A stretch of DNA of 64,000 bases from Sipunculus nudus (GCA_026874595.1 CM049312.1:31127456-31191455); one strand, 5' to 3'. Shown: positions 12,101-24,305, counted from the stretch's first letter. Numbers and translations: made by a program. Notes: generated by a model from the sequence alone, not told the origin.

Positions 12101-14871
12101 AATTAGAGAAAATATATGTCAACGTGAAAAAAATGGTCACTGAGGTTAGCGTTTCAGATTTGAACAGTAATTATTGTATAGTTTGTGAGAAGTACTCTAC
12201 ACTTCAACCTATAAGGCTATAGCAACTTTCTTTTTAAGCCATTTTATATTTTTTTCAGATTCTCATTTTATAAAAAAATGAATGTCAGAACTCTGATAAC
12301 ACCCCTGGGACGGGTGTATGAGCCAGTTTTATATGAACTGTTAAAAATACGGTTTCCCATATTGAAAATTTTGTTGTTGACACGAATGCCATATTAACAG
12401 GCCCCTCACATGTTATTAACATATTGATGTAAACAATACGGATAACGAGTGTATTCTGGGATCGGCAGGTTTTAGCTTATATTGGTATAAGATTCAAGAG
12501 ATATTCTTTATTAAATACACATTAGGCAATGCCATGGGCCCCTTTAAAATGTTTTTATGTTGATCTTTTTCAATGTGATGTGTTTATTTATTCAATTACA
12601 ACGAATTTTAGTTCCATAGAACCGAAACAATGTCATCTTTAACGAAGTTATGCCGCCAGAGAACAATAGTTTCTCGCATTTTCAGAGACCGAGGAGGGGA
12701 AAATAGCTCATTGCAATTTTGGGCAGTTAATCCGTTATTGTCATGACAATATCAAGAAATATTTGCCATCATGATGCTTATTCTCGTATCTGGACATTAT
12801 TTACCAATATCACCAACCCGCAAGAATATCCAGCCAACAGTGCGCTCATAATAAAAGACCCCTAATACGAGTTTGTTTGGTTGGTTGGCAACAGGTTATG
12901 GCTGAGTCTGGCTAACCTCTTGTTAGTTCACACACATCTCTGACAAGCTAATGCCGAATCTGTTCTAACTTATGACCTCCCGGGGAGTCAGAGCCGTCGA
13001 AACAGCTCACTCCGGCCATCAATGATACTTTCATGCTTCACCCGGCTCATATCACTTCATATTGATAATATTAGCTGCCGGGAAACGATATGCTCCAACG
13101 TTAAGGCTGTTGGGATGATTATGTATATAACTTTCGCTCAGGAGATTAAACAATGAACATTGAAAACCAAATAAGCCTCCAGTATGACCGCCTTAGCAAC
13201 ACAGTAAATGATTATAAGATTTAGAATAAAACACCGGTTTCGACCAGCCTGGCAAGTGCTCGCAGGAGACATATAAAATTAAAGTTAGATGGCCGAATCT
13301 GGTTAGGGGAAGTGCAGTTATCCTTATCAGCTGACCCTTTGAGTAGAAGGGTAACACTCTGACTAAACAGGGCATTAAGTAACACCAATCTGTGAGATAA
13401 TGCATGGTCTTCTGCACACAAAGTTCTTCAGGCCAAAACAGGGTCGTTCGACTGCCAGATAAGTCCCGATAAATAATGTAAAGTTTTATAAGCGGATTTA
13501 CCGGCACGAAGAAATAGGCAAACCACGTCACATGTTATACGTCACGATTATATGGTTTCATATGATTCAGCCATTTTCCTTTAAATGTTTTTGGAACATA
13601 TTTGTCACAGAAATGTGTATATTTAAGATCATCTTTGGTTTATTGTTTATTTTAAGCGACGGTGCCTTACGCAGCAGTCAAGGAAGAAGAACAACAAACA
13701 ATCAAATGGACAAAATTAACTATTTATACAACAAATAAAACAAAATGCATTTCATATGATACCAAAACCAGCATAATTCATGTTGAACACAAAGGTCAAA
13801 TTACAATACCAGTTATCAATCATTCTCCTAACGATCTGTAGATTGTGTTCAAACAATACATATATATTGTAGTCACTTACACCAAACAATCTTTGATGAT
13901 ACATTTATGGCTTCCTTCTGGCATTGTCTCTCCTGTGGGTCCAACGCACACACAAAAAGTTATTTTTGAGTTCACAGACACAATACACTCTTATACACAA
14001 ATACAAAATTCCGCTTGTATAGCTTTCCTCTTAATATCCCCAGGTATTTGAAGACGCGAAAAGGTACAGTTTTTCATTTTGATCTCATAAGTACTTGCTG
14101 CTACTGGTACCTCTTTATTTTAATAAAACTCACTACATTGGAACCTTCTTTCTCTGTTGGAATCCCGACAAGTACTGACAACACTCATGATGTTACAGCC
14201 ACTTCGAGGCTATATCCTTGACACATCGTCTGACCTGTCTGTAACAGCACAGACAGTACTGCCCTGGTCCATTTTGACCTTTGACCTTGTGTCCCCGCTA
14301 CACATGTAAATACAGCTTTTTTGCTCGGAAGCATACTTATCCCTCTAAACAGCCATATTTATTACATGCTTGTCCTGCTCCCAAGGATCCTTTATGGACT
14401 AAGCACAACAACCCATAAAAATACCAAATAAATACCCTTTTTATAATATCTTAAGCACATAAATATAACATTTCTTCACAACACCTTCACAACACATGAT
14501 TTTATCGACAATATTCCTTTTTTTATATTCTAATTTTTCGGCTGCTTGCATCCAAAGCAAAATCAGAAGTGCCTGTAGTGGTGCCATTTAAAAAAAATGT
14601 CGCATTTAAAAAGGGTTCATTGGTTATCATGGGTAGCATGTCAATTTATCACCCACGTCGCCTGTTTTCATACTTTTATACAGCTGTGCTCCCTAAAATG
14701 AAATATTGAAAAATAAAACTCGGAAAATTTTATATATTCATAAATATATATATTTCAAAGAAACTTTAGATAAAGACCAAACGGCGATGAGAATAAAATC
14801 ATAATTGCCATAAAAAACAGGTTGTCTAGGCCAACATTTTCCACATGGAATTGGATGCAGCCTCGTATATA

Positions 14872-14873
<2 letters not shown>
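9106..14873. other. Long AT-rich noncoding stretch
   Basis: No supported gene. At 10095-10130 the unit TTTAACCCTTAGCT is repeated twice. A 12-base perfect palindrome TAAGCTAGCTTA lies at 11518-11529. Around 12880-13110 the base composition becomes more balanced, with several CpGs, and could be a conserved noncoding element. Short frames at 11355-11636 (-) and 13193-13531 (-) show no domain. Confidence 0.5.

Positions 14874-14911
<38 letters not shown>
14874..14911. repeat. (AT)n microsatellite
   Basis: Pure AT run of about 38 bases, preceded by a short interrupted TATATTAATA segment. Confidence 0.95.
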
Positions 14912-14914
<3 letters not shown>

Positions 14915-15239
14915 CGTAAGTAAAACAGAATATAAATTTGTTCTCCAGTTGTCATTAAAAATAAATCAATTATAGAGATCGCCGCTTACTTCTTTTGCTT
15001 ATTCTCAACCAGAAAAAAAAACTGTTCGGTTTCTTATAACCTGGCTTCATTCCGTCAAGTAAAGTTGCTGCGCCAATATATAGACCTACAAAGCGCGCTT
15101 TATAATATCCATGTTAAAATCTCTTGATAAAAAGCACGTCAGTTGCTTCACTTTGCGTGGTAAAATAATTCCTGTATAGTGTTAAAAAAATGGTTAACAA
15201 CTGATTGCTTACTCATTGATTTCCACGCATAATTTACGC

Positions 15240-15960
15240 TCTTTACACAGCGCTTTACCTATAGGGCTACTTCCTATATCGTAAGGCGCTGTTTGTTATG
15301 ACCTCGTATCCTGAATTGCAACACCAGAGGGGAGCACTGTATTTTTGTCCAATAAGATGAGACCTTGTGCTAGAAGACAAAGCCAAGCGAGGAATACACG
15401 GAGCCAATCATATTCATTTCTTTTTGAGTGACAGCTCATCCCCCAGCGTAACCTTCTGAACAGGCCACAGGCTCAGAGAGAATTGCCCCTGACGTGGTTT
15501 GCTTAGGGCCTTGGGCACAAAGGATGCTCGGCCGGTGAGCTGTAATTCAAACGAAACGTAACAACAAAGACTGCGTGCACACCTCGCTGGCTGGTTTCAG
15601 TCCTGCAGACAACAGATACATGGCCACGCTAACACAGTCATAATGTCATAATCGAATCGGTCGATGATGCGAGAATGCAGAGGGAGCAATTTAAATTCGA
15701 CCGGAAACTCCTCAAGCGGCGCTTGAAGCGCGGCAATGGGCGGAGCCAGGATGCCTGTCGAGTGTTTGTTTATTGGCATCTGATTGGCTGCTTGTCACAT
15801 CGTACGCACGTTTATTTCAGTGGACAACAAACCGCCATCTGGTGTCTAAATATATCATAAACAGGCAAAGCTGGCAGCGTGAAAATCAGTTGCTTCTTTA
15901 GAAGCGCAAGATTTCCGCTGCCTCGGGAGCGTACGCATAATTTGCCATGTAAGCTGAGTA
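15240..15960. promoter_or_regulatory. CpG-rich island with promoter/insulator-like motifs
   Basis: A clear rise in G+C and CpG over about 0.7 kb. Visible motifs: CCAAT at 15404-15408; two inverted CCAAT boxes (ATTGG) at 15772-15776 and 15783-15787; a GC box GGGCGG at 15738-15743; a TGACAG (MEIS/TGIF-type) motif near 15429; and a CTCF-like site at 15832-15845 on the minus strand (ACACCAGATGGCGG, 13 of 14 matches to CCASYAGRKGGCRS). A small hairpin with TCAAGC/GCTTGA arms lies at 15712-15726. The short frame at 15675-15860 matches nothing known. Promoter, enhancer or insulator activity is inference from composition and motifs. Confidence 0.45.
15832..15845 (-). promoter_or_regulatory. CTCF-like binding motif
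   Basis: The minus strand reads ACACCAGATGGCGG, matching the bilaterian CTCF core CCASYAGRKGGCRS at every position but the first. It sits inside the CpG-rich island. Single motif matches are common by chance, so the context carries much of the support. Confidence 0.4.
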
Positions 15961-16452
15961 GACACATGACAGTGAGAACTCATTGGGATTTCTATCAAGG
16001 TTAGGACTTGCTACTCGCTTTACTTGGAGAAATACCTGTTGCGATTTTTTTCTACCCAATCCCCTTTCAGTCCCATCAAATTTAAGGTGTAAGGTGTAAG
16101 GCTACTGTCCGTCCCTGTTAACCCCACTCTTTCAAAAGTTATGGGATTTTTTTTTATCTTTTCTGCTTTGAATACGATCAATCAAGGTGCATCGTTGTAC
16201 CAAATGAGATTTTCCTGTTTTGTTTTATTATAAAAAAGGCAATTTGATTCTGTATAACAGGTAATAAAGAACTGCCGACGAATGCTTTTACGATTTCTCG
16301 CATTACTTGATGATGTATGTAAACTATCTGACTAGAATGTTATCTGAAAGTGTTTCCAGATGATATACGCCATCATGTTCTGTATTCATTATACTGGGGT
16401 TGTACTATCAAGCGTTCAACTGAGGTGATGATTTTATTGAGTTTTAATCTTT

Positions 16453-16455
<3 letters not shown>

Positions 16456-16489
<34 letters not shown>
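16456..16489. repeat. (AT)n microsatellite
   Basis: Pure AT run of about 34 bases. Confidence 0.95.
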
Positions 16490-16493
<4 letters not shown>

Positions 16494-16954
16494 AATGGTA
16501 CTTTTATAGTACATGTAGTCATTTGGCGGCATTGTATAATTTAATATTATATCGTACCCTAGCTATTTTATTGGATCATATTCAAATATGCAATTATATC
16601 AAATTACATATAATTATATCATGCTATTCAATACCGCATTATTTCATAATTCAGTTCAAAATTGGTAGTGTTTGCACTCAAAAATAACTTACTGAAAAGA
16701 ATTCTACCTAAGTCAACAGATTTTCTCATACAAATGTAAAATTCATTTTAAAATATGAACTACCTTAGTGTGTTATTTGACATATGTCCGTTGGTTTTCC
16801 AATATGTCACATGTGAGCATGCAATATAAACGTTACCCTCTGGGCATTAGAGATTTTCCATAAATCTTTTCTAATTCCTATGTCCTAATGCACCCGGTAT
16901 CTAGAACAAAAGAATGATTAATCAAAACAAGAGTTACATTAATCCTAAATGATT

Positions 16955-17280
16955 GATACGAGCTGGGCACTGTACTGATTGTTCCTGCTCCTATAATATA
17001 ATCGCTTGGATAGGCGGGGAAAGCAGCGCCATTGAAGTCTAATTAGCTGAAGCAGTTAATGAACTCGCAGTGATGTTTACGCTTGTCACTTCAATGCAGA
17101 AATTACTCTGTGCCGGTTGACCATGTTGTGGTCCTATTGACGCCCAGAGAGCGCCTTCAATATGCCACCTGCTATGTCTTATCAGGATTACTAACGTGTA
17201 CCATAGCAATAGATAACATCGTGAAGTCGATAGTGTAGCACAACCATCATATTTATCAAGTGCTACAGAAGCTATTGTTC
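16955..17280. promoter_or_regulatory. Possible conserved noncoding element / enhancer
   Basis: More balanced composition than the flanks, with a dense mix of motifs: TGATTGAT (PBX-type) near 16950, TCTAATTAGCTG and CAGTTAATGAAC (homeodomain-type TAAT cores) near 17038-17070, TGTGGTC (RUNX-type) near 17127, AGAGAGCGCC near 17146, and the E-box CACCTG near 17165. No open frame is conserved. This is a composition and motif argument only. Confidence 0.25.
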
Positions 17281-17647
17281 CTTCACGGTACTAGGAATTA
17301 CACTAAACCAGTTGGGGTAATTGGCTATCGGCTGAGGCTCTTTTTCTACGGGTAAGCTAATCACTTAATCAAATTTTGAATTAATTATGCATATATTAAT
17401 CGATTACAAAACATTGCATACGCATCAAACGGCTCTAGGAGTATGTCAGTTTTTGTTTCGAAACGAATGGGGATGAACTAATTGAGTCATTATTAACGTT
17501 GGCAGAGCAAGGGTGTTGGAACTGTAATATCTATTGCTATGTTTTCTGAATAAATAATACGTCAATATATTAAATTGATCCAACAATGCGACAATGAGTC
17601 ACATATATACTAAACATATGGGTCGCAAAATTAAGCAACGTTCACTA

Positions 17648-17735
17648 GCGAAGCCACGGGATGCAGAACATGGGTACACTTCGGAAGTAACATCCGTATA
17701 GTGGGCGGAACCACTCGACCACCCACAGTTCCCGT
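17648..17735 (-). repeat. Probable degenerate tRNA-derived SINE head
   Basis: On the minus strand, GGTGGTCGAGTGGTT (complement of about 17708-17722) matches a pol III A box. A weak B-box-like TGTTCTGCATCCC (complement of 17658-17670) follows about 50 bases downstream, with the self-complementary ACTTCCGAAGT between them in the anticodon-arm position. The fold is too poor for a functional tRNA. It is more likely a SINE remnant. Confidence 0.35.
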
Positions 17736-19213
17736 CGCAATGTGACATTAGTAACAGGCGCCCTTATCTACCAAAAAAAACCTAATCCACTCGGTTTTAC
17801 ATTAATGTTCCACAGACAGGTCAGGGACCAATCCTTAAAAAATATAATTAACGTTTGGAAAGACAGCAGTGCTCAGCGTAGTGCTCAATGCCAAAGTATT
17901 TTATTGCAAATTTATTTCATGACTGATGGCCGACATGAATATGAATATGATTCTATAATATGGTCACTCATGTTTAAATATGCCAAATTGCATCTGGCAT
18001 AAATTCCAAAATACTTATCGAAAACTCGACGGATCTATTGTAAAGAGGGCCATTAAAAAGGGAATTAAATTTAATTTTGCTCGGAAGAAAAGTGTGTATA
18101 CCATTTGTTAAGAAAAGTATCTTTGCCAAAACGTCTGAAAGCAAGTTGTTAGTGTCATCCGTTTTGAAGTGCCAACTGAAAAATGCCCTGATTTTTAAAG
18201 CAAGTTCATTCAAGATTCGTGGAATATAAAAGTCATTTTGAGTTATAATGGATAAAGGTAATGAAAAACGCTAGTATTTGCATTATGAATGATTTCTGCC
18301 GGAGCAGAGGGTTTTCGTGGGGCAATTAAATCTACCAGTTTAGGTCACGGCAAGTCGTAACGGCATTTGTTCATTGGGATGATGTAGATTCAAGTTCGGA
18401 GAAAAACAAATCCCAGCATGACACACGGATTTCTCTGGGCCCTTGAAACCACCGTTAGCTTTTTCATTGGTGGTGCCTGGCTACATTCCCTGGGTTCGTG
18501 TGCCCCATAGATGTCATGGAGCGTCCTGGCAAAATCCCCATTTTATTATAGTAACTGCTGGAGACTGTGATGTAGTCCAAGCTCGAAGCAAAATGGTCTC
18601 TGTCACCTTTTTCCGTCTCTATTCCGAGACCAAGAAGAAATTTATAGACAGGAAATATGTAACATATAATGTTGACTGAAACAGCCGGTAAACAAATGGG
18701 ACCTGCTAATATGGCTATTTTGCAACTTGTACTGCCACCTGACGGTAACTGTTTGGTGCTTTGTCGTCGAGCCATACTGTCCGTGTATGAAGAGATGCAA
18801 CTCAGGATATGGTGACGTCTATCAGCGCATTATTGCAGATGGGGCTGTGTATAAACCTTCAAATCTGGTACTATCTTTCCTTGAATCACAACTTTAGCAT
18901 TTCAGTAGTACCTGTGTCTACGGCGACCTGATTAGTCTCTTGCTTGAATGACAGTAAGAAATTAAGAGTTTATCACTTGCCTTTTAGTTTACCGACTCTG
19001 TATTTGGAACCACGCACTTTGTTTTACGGCTGCATATCTGACATAAAGTTATAAGTGGGGTCGGTTTATGGCCATAAATTGGGGTGGTGGTAAAATTGGA
19101 TGTAACGCCATAGATCAAAACGGCGACACGTTCCACCATGAGGATCACTCAAGATGAGCCTGCGAATTTAAATTAGTTCAGTAGAATTTTTAACATGGTC
19201 TCATTCCTGTTAA
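17736..19213. other. Noncoding stretch
   Basis: Several short frames (17742-18002 plus, 18464-18775 minus, 18443-18679 plus) but no recognisable domain, splice structure or repeat. Confidence 0.5.
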
Positions 19214-19500
19214 CCGGCTCCCGTAGCTCAGGGGTTTAGCACGGGACTCAGGGCCAGGAGGTCATGAGTTCATATCTCAGCCGAGGAGCGTTAAGATTTT
19301 CACGGTCGGCCCCAACCCAGAGTGAGCGCTCTGCAGGCTTAATGGGAAGGCTGTTCCCAACAGCCGTGTATCACTCACAAACAAGTGCGTTTCAAGGAGG
19401 TTCCTCGGTGTTATGACCCAGCAACAGGGTTGATTCAACACCAAGGACTGTGGGTGCGGTAGACATCGGACCTTGGTGACACCAGGATGCAAAAACAAGT
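19214..19500 (+). mobile_element. tRNA-derived SINE, copy 1
   Basis: The head has an A-box-like TAGCTCAGGGGTTTAGC at 19224-19240 and a B-box-like GAGTTCATATCTC at 19266-19278. The body matches the minus-strand element at 53869-54158 over its whole length, about 75-80% by eye, with shared blocks CACGGTCGGCCCC, GAGCGCTCTGCAGGCTTAAT, GTTCCTCGGTGTTATGACCC and GGTGACACCAGGAT. It ends in a short A-rich tail (GCAAAAACAAG). No clear target duplication is visible. It is transcribed by pol III if active; this copy looks decayed. Confidence 0.8.
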
Positions 19501-19639
19501 GACCCATGGGTCATGACGCTCAGCTGACTGGGAAGAGATTTGCAAAAGGAAATGTTATCATCTGAATCGTAGTATATAACCATTGAACTGAAGCATCAAA
19601 CAGATTAACCAACAGGCTGAGATTGTGTCTGTATTAATA

Positions 19640-22305
19640 TATCTCAAGAATAGAGAAAAAAATGCGTAAACTTTAAAAAAAATACAGGTGGCTCCACCAG
19701 TCTGCAGAAACTAATAAAAACAATATCCATGCAAAGGAGCATGGTGGTCTCTGGATTAGTTGTTCAGATATTTCAGCTTTTGTATCAGATTTTCCATTAT
19801 TCTGAGAGATACTTTGGAGTCCTGTAGCTTGAAGGATATGGGCAACAGAGACCTAATTTCAGGTTTCCACAAACACTTTTAAAGGTCTCCTTGCATGACA
19901 AGAATGAAGATTCTAGGTCCAGTTGTTACAATTTGTACCCTGTTGACGGATAACCACATCTTTAAAGGTCTCAAAAATAGAGAAAATAATTTTAAAAAAT
20001 TGAAAAAAATAGAGGTGGCGCACCCAGTCTGCTGAAACTGATGGGACACGTCATGATCAATATGTATGCCAAACGTCATGAGCATCAGTGTTGTAGTTAT
20101 TGAGATACTGGAGTTTTTGTATCCAATTTTTCATTATTCTGGGGGGTACTTTGGAGCCATACAGCTTAATGGATATGGGTAACAGAGACCTTATTTCAGG
20201 TTTCCATGGAGATTTTTCATGGGTCTCCCTGTGTGTAAAGAATGAAGATTCTTGGGCAAGTTGTTATGATTTGTGCCCTATTAACAGATGTTCATATCTT
20301 TAAAGGTCTCAAAAATAGAGAAATAAATTCGAAAAAAGCCCGAACAAATACATGTGGTGCCACCAGGCTGCAGAAACTGATGACACACTCCGTGATCAAT
20401 ATCCATACACACAATTATGGTGATCTCTGCATTGGTTGTTCAGATACTTCAGCTTTTGTATCAACATTTACATTAATATGAGCTGTACTTTGGAGTGCCA
20501 CAACTCAAAGTATATAGGTAACAGAGACCTAATTTCATGTTTCCATGGAGACTTTACATGAGTCTCCCTGTGTGCCAAGAATGAAGATTCTAGGTCCAGT
20601 CGTTACAATTCGAACCCTGTTGACAGATAACTACATCCTTAAAGGTCACGAAAATAGAGAAAAAAAATTGTAAAAATTTGAAAAATACAGGTGGCGCCAC
20701 CAGTCTGCAGAAACTGATGAAACATCTCATGATTAATATGTATGCCAAAAATCATGACCATCAGTGATGTAGTTAATGAGATATTGAAGTTTTTGTATGA
20801 ACTTTTTCACTATTCTGGGGGGTACTTTGGGGCCCCATAGCTCAAAGGATATAGGTAACAGAGACCTAATTCCAGGTTTCCATGGAGACTTTTCATAGAT
20901 CTTTTAGAATTTCAAGAAAGATGATTCTAGGTCCAGTCTTTACGATTTGTGCCCTGTTAACAGATGTCCACATTTTAAAGGTCTCAAAAATAGAGAAAAA
21001 AAAATCTAAAAATACAGGTGGCGCCACCAGTCTGCAGAAACTGATGAAAGATCTCATGATTAATATGTATGCCAAAAAATCATGACAATCAGTGATGTAG
21101 GTAATGAGATATTGAAGTTTTTGTATGAAATTTTTCACTATTCTGGGGGGTACTTTGGGGCCCCATAGCTGGAAGGATATGGGTAACAGAGACCTAATTT
21201 CTAGTTTCCATGGAGATTTTTCATAGGTCTTTTGGAATGTCAAGAATGAAGATTCTAGGTCCAGTCTTTACGATTTGTGCCCTGTTAACAGATAACCACA
21301 TCTTTAAAGGTCTCAAAAATAGAGAAAATAATTCGTAAAACATTGAAAAAAAATAGGGGTGGCGCACACAGTCTCCTGAATCTGATGGATAACGTCATGA
21401 TCAATATGTATGCTAAAAATCATGAACATCGGTGTTGTAGTTATTGAGATACTGGAGTTTTTGTGTCCAATTTTTCATTATTCTAGGGGGTACTTTGGAG
21501 CCATACAGCTTAATGGGTATGGGTAACAGAGACCTTATTTCAGGTTTCCATGGAGATTTTTCATGGGTCTCCCTGTGTGAAAAGAATGAAGATTCTTGGG
21601 CAAGTTGTTATGATTTGTGTCCTATTAACAGATGTTCATATCTTTAAAGGTCTCAAAAATAGAGAAATAAATTCGAAAAAAAGCCCGAACTAATACATGT
21701 GGTGCCACTAGGCTGCAGAAACTGATGACACACTCCGTGATCAATATCCATACAAACAATTATGGTGACCTCTGCATTAGTTGTTCAGATACTTCAGCTT
21801 TTGTATCAAAATTTCCATTAATATGAGCTGTACTTTGGAGTGCCACAGCTCAAAGGATATAGGTAACAGAGACCTAATTCCATGTTTCCATCGAGACTTT
21901 ACATGAGTCTCCCTGTGTGTCAAGAATGAAGATTCTAGGTCCAGTCTTTACGATTTGTGCCCTGTTAACAGATGTCCACATTTTCAAAGGTCTCAAAAAT
22001 AGAGAAAAAAATCGTAAAAAAATTGAAAAATACAGGTGGCGCCACCAGTCTATAGGAACTGATAGAACATCTCATGATCAATATGTATGCTAAAAATCAT
22101 GACCATCAGTGATGTAGTTAATGAGATATTGAAGTTTTTGTAGGAAATTTTTGACTATTCTGGGGGGTACTTTGGGGCCCCATAGCTCAAAGGATATGGG
22201 TAACAGAGGCCTAATTCCAGGTTTCCAAGGAGATTTTTCATGAACCTCTCTGGATGTAAAGTTAAAAGATTCCAGGTCCAGCGGTTACGATTTGTGCCCT
22301 GTTAA
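19640..22305 (+). repeat. Satellite-like array, ~335-bp monomer, 4-mer higher-order repeat
   Basis: Eight monomers are marked by a GGTGGCGCCACC-type box followed by CTGCAGAAACTGATG, at about 19687, 20014, 20352, 20690, 21017, 21357, 21696 and 22035. Spacings run from 327 to 340 bases. Other shared blocks are TATTCTGGGGGGTACTTTGG, GGTAACAGAGACCTAATT, GGTTTCCATGGAGA and GATTCTAGGTCCAGT. Monomers 2, 3 and 4 resemble 6, 7 and 8 at an offset of about 1344 bases far more than they resemble each other: the frame 20100-20303 and its counterpart 21444-21647 differ at only 3 of 67 codons' residues. The array is therefore two copies of a four-monomer unit. Frames within it are by-products of the repeat. 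Confidence 0.9.
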
Positions 22306-22405
22306 TGGACAGACGCCCGGACGGCCGGACAACCGGACGGACGACGGACAAAAGGTGATCCCTATAGTCAGATGACTTACAGTCAGCTGAGCTAAAAATT
22401 GATAG
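22306..22405 (+). repeat. GGAC-rich segment and terminal tail of the array
   Basis: The last monomer runs into repeated GGAC/GGACG words (22306-22348), then GGTGATCCCTATAGTCAG and GTCAGCTGAGCTAAAAA. This tail appears only once and probably marks the native 3' end of the repeat family. Its style recalls abundant interspersed repeats of bivalve genomes; that link is from memory and not tested here. Confidence 0.6.
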
Positions 22406-24047
22406 GAAACAAGTGCTGCGCCCTGTTACGCAGTGCCAAACCGAAAAGGACCTCTGCAGATGCAAATACTTAGATTAAGAATTAGATAAGTCAGCACCAC
22501 ATAAAATCGAGGTGGCTACGTCAAACAAACTAAATAAAAAAGTGTCCTGTCATGTGCATTAAGGATACGTTGTACTTTCATAAAGAAATATTCATACTGA
22601 GGAAATTATAGAACCTCTAAAACTTAAAATTAAGCATTCCCCTGCAAGTGTACATTGAGGCCTATATTTTAAAAGCTTAAAGCCGTTAGAAACTCTGATT
22701 TGATGAATATTTCGTAAATAATTTAGATTTACTGTAACATTGATTCGGTAAGGTATACATCATATCTAAGTTGATTGTCGCTGTTACCTCAGACCCCGCT
22801 TACAACTGTTTACAACACCCTGGAATTCATGTTTCGATGGTTTTAGGATCGTGGTCTTAAGCAATCCACACTCTATGTTTGATGAAATAATAAAAGATAT
22901 ATGTATACTATAAAAGAAATAACTGAAATGGCCCCTAAATACCTAAAAGTAAACTAATACTAATGCGTTTACCAAATTCAATGGAGCAAATTATTCTTTT
23001 AAATTGACAGTATTCAGAGGCCTTATATATACAGTCACTTATTTCTTAACAAAAATACCGCTTGTGTTGCACAAAAAAAATGTCACTGATCTACAACTAC
23101 ATAGTAAGATAGCAGGTGAACCCTGCTTGCTAGAACAAATTCACCCGATACTAACAGTGGGTGTCTCAGACCCACGACCGGGATATTCAAATGCCACAAA
23201 ACTCACTATGCTAAATTATTATGGGACCAAAAGCTTCTATTAAATAACGTGAACAGGGTTTTAAAATAGGACACATAATTGGTGATTGTATTAAACATAT
23301 ACGGACGTTTTACTCATCAATGTGCCAGACTGAACAAGCTTAATAAGAGTATGGTCTATGTTTTCTTTTGGGTAACGGATTGTCTCACGTGGCGCTTATT
23401 TGACAAATAGATCTCGCACCTCTTTCATTACTTTTGTATTTCCGCCTGGCGGCTGTCAGCGCTAATTGATTTCAGGACTGAAACAAGTAAATGATAGGTT
23501 GGCAAGGCACATTCTCACCCAGGAGTGACGTAATGTCATTCATAAAGAAGTCTTTATCACAACGTGACATGCAAAAAAAAAGAGGAAGTTCTGCATGTCG
23601 GTCCTGGTGGATTTGACGATTTCCGAATAGATTGTTCAAATTACTGCACCATGCGATCCGCCATACCCTTTGTTTAAGAAAATATAGAATTCTGTGAAAG
23701 CTGATGTTTAATTTCTTCCCTTCAGATACTCAGGCAGCTGCTTGTTCCTCAGATTCTTGTTTTTTTTTTTTCGTAATTTATCACTAATTTTTTTTATTTT
23801 CAAAATTTTTATAAATCACACGCTAAAGTCTTGCTTGATTTCCGAACACAGTTTGCAAACTTCGCAAATGCTAAAATATTTTCATGAAATAGAAGTATGT
23901 TAAGGCCTATGACTTCCCCCTTATAGTTTTGTCAGCACACAACGCTCATGATAACATGACTTACAGATTGTTTAAGAATAACATTAACTGAACGGATCAA
24001 TAACAAGTATTTGGTACATAATCTACCAGTCTCGAAATGTCACAGGT
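22406..24047. other. Noncoding stretch with one motif-rich patch
   Basis: No supported gene. Positions 23385-23545 are richer in CpG and motifs: CACGTG near 23388, CGCCTGGCGGCTGTCAG near 23451, GCTAATTGATT near 23461, and TGACGTAATGTCA (ATF/CREB-type with inverted TGAC arms) at 23526-23538. This patch may be a regulatory element. A T-rich tract lies around 23759-23772. Confidence 0.35.
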
Positions 24048-24305
24048 ATGAATAAATCAATTTTATCGTTTCTATGGGCCATTTTTTGTATAATGTCTCT
24101 GACAAATATATTGCGACTCTGTGTACCTGAACGTCTGACGGTCCCAGACTCTCTTGGCAATAAACGTAATACTCGGCGTTTTAGTAGCCAACCTCTAAGG
24201 AGTGTCAGTTGCCTAGCTCTGATCAAGTATCAATACAGACCTGTAACAGCTAGGCCGTCATATCACTGGACTGAGGTCGTAACGAGTGAGGGTCTCACTG
24301 GTTAA
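24048..24305 (+). CDS. Possible small secreted peptide (hypothetical, weak)
   Basis: An 85-codon frame with ATG start. Residues 1-20 look like a signal peptide: a Lys at position 3, then a hydrophobic run from about 5 to 18. Basic pairs KR (39-40) and RR (43-44) could be prohormone cleavage sites. Only three cysteines are present (14, 25, 55), the first inside the signal-like segment, and no repeated peptide or amidation motif follows. I do not recognise the protein. A frame of this length is expected by chance in 64 kb of AT-rich DNA, and no upstream promoter or splice structure is evident, so this is a weak candidate. Confidence 0.12.
   Translation: MNKSILSFLWAIFCIMSLTNILRLCVPERLTVPDSLGNKRNTRRFSSQPLRSVSCLALIKYQYRPVTARPSYHWTEVVTSEGLTG

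Noticed and set aside
20100-21647. Near-identical 67-residue frames at 20100-20303 and 21444-21647 as a duplicated gene
   Set aside because: They lie at the same register of the satellite higher-order repeat, and the whole unit, not just the frame, is conserved.
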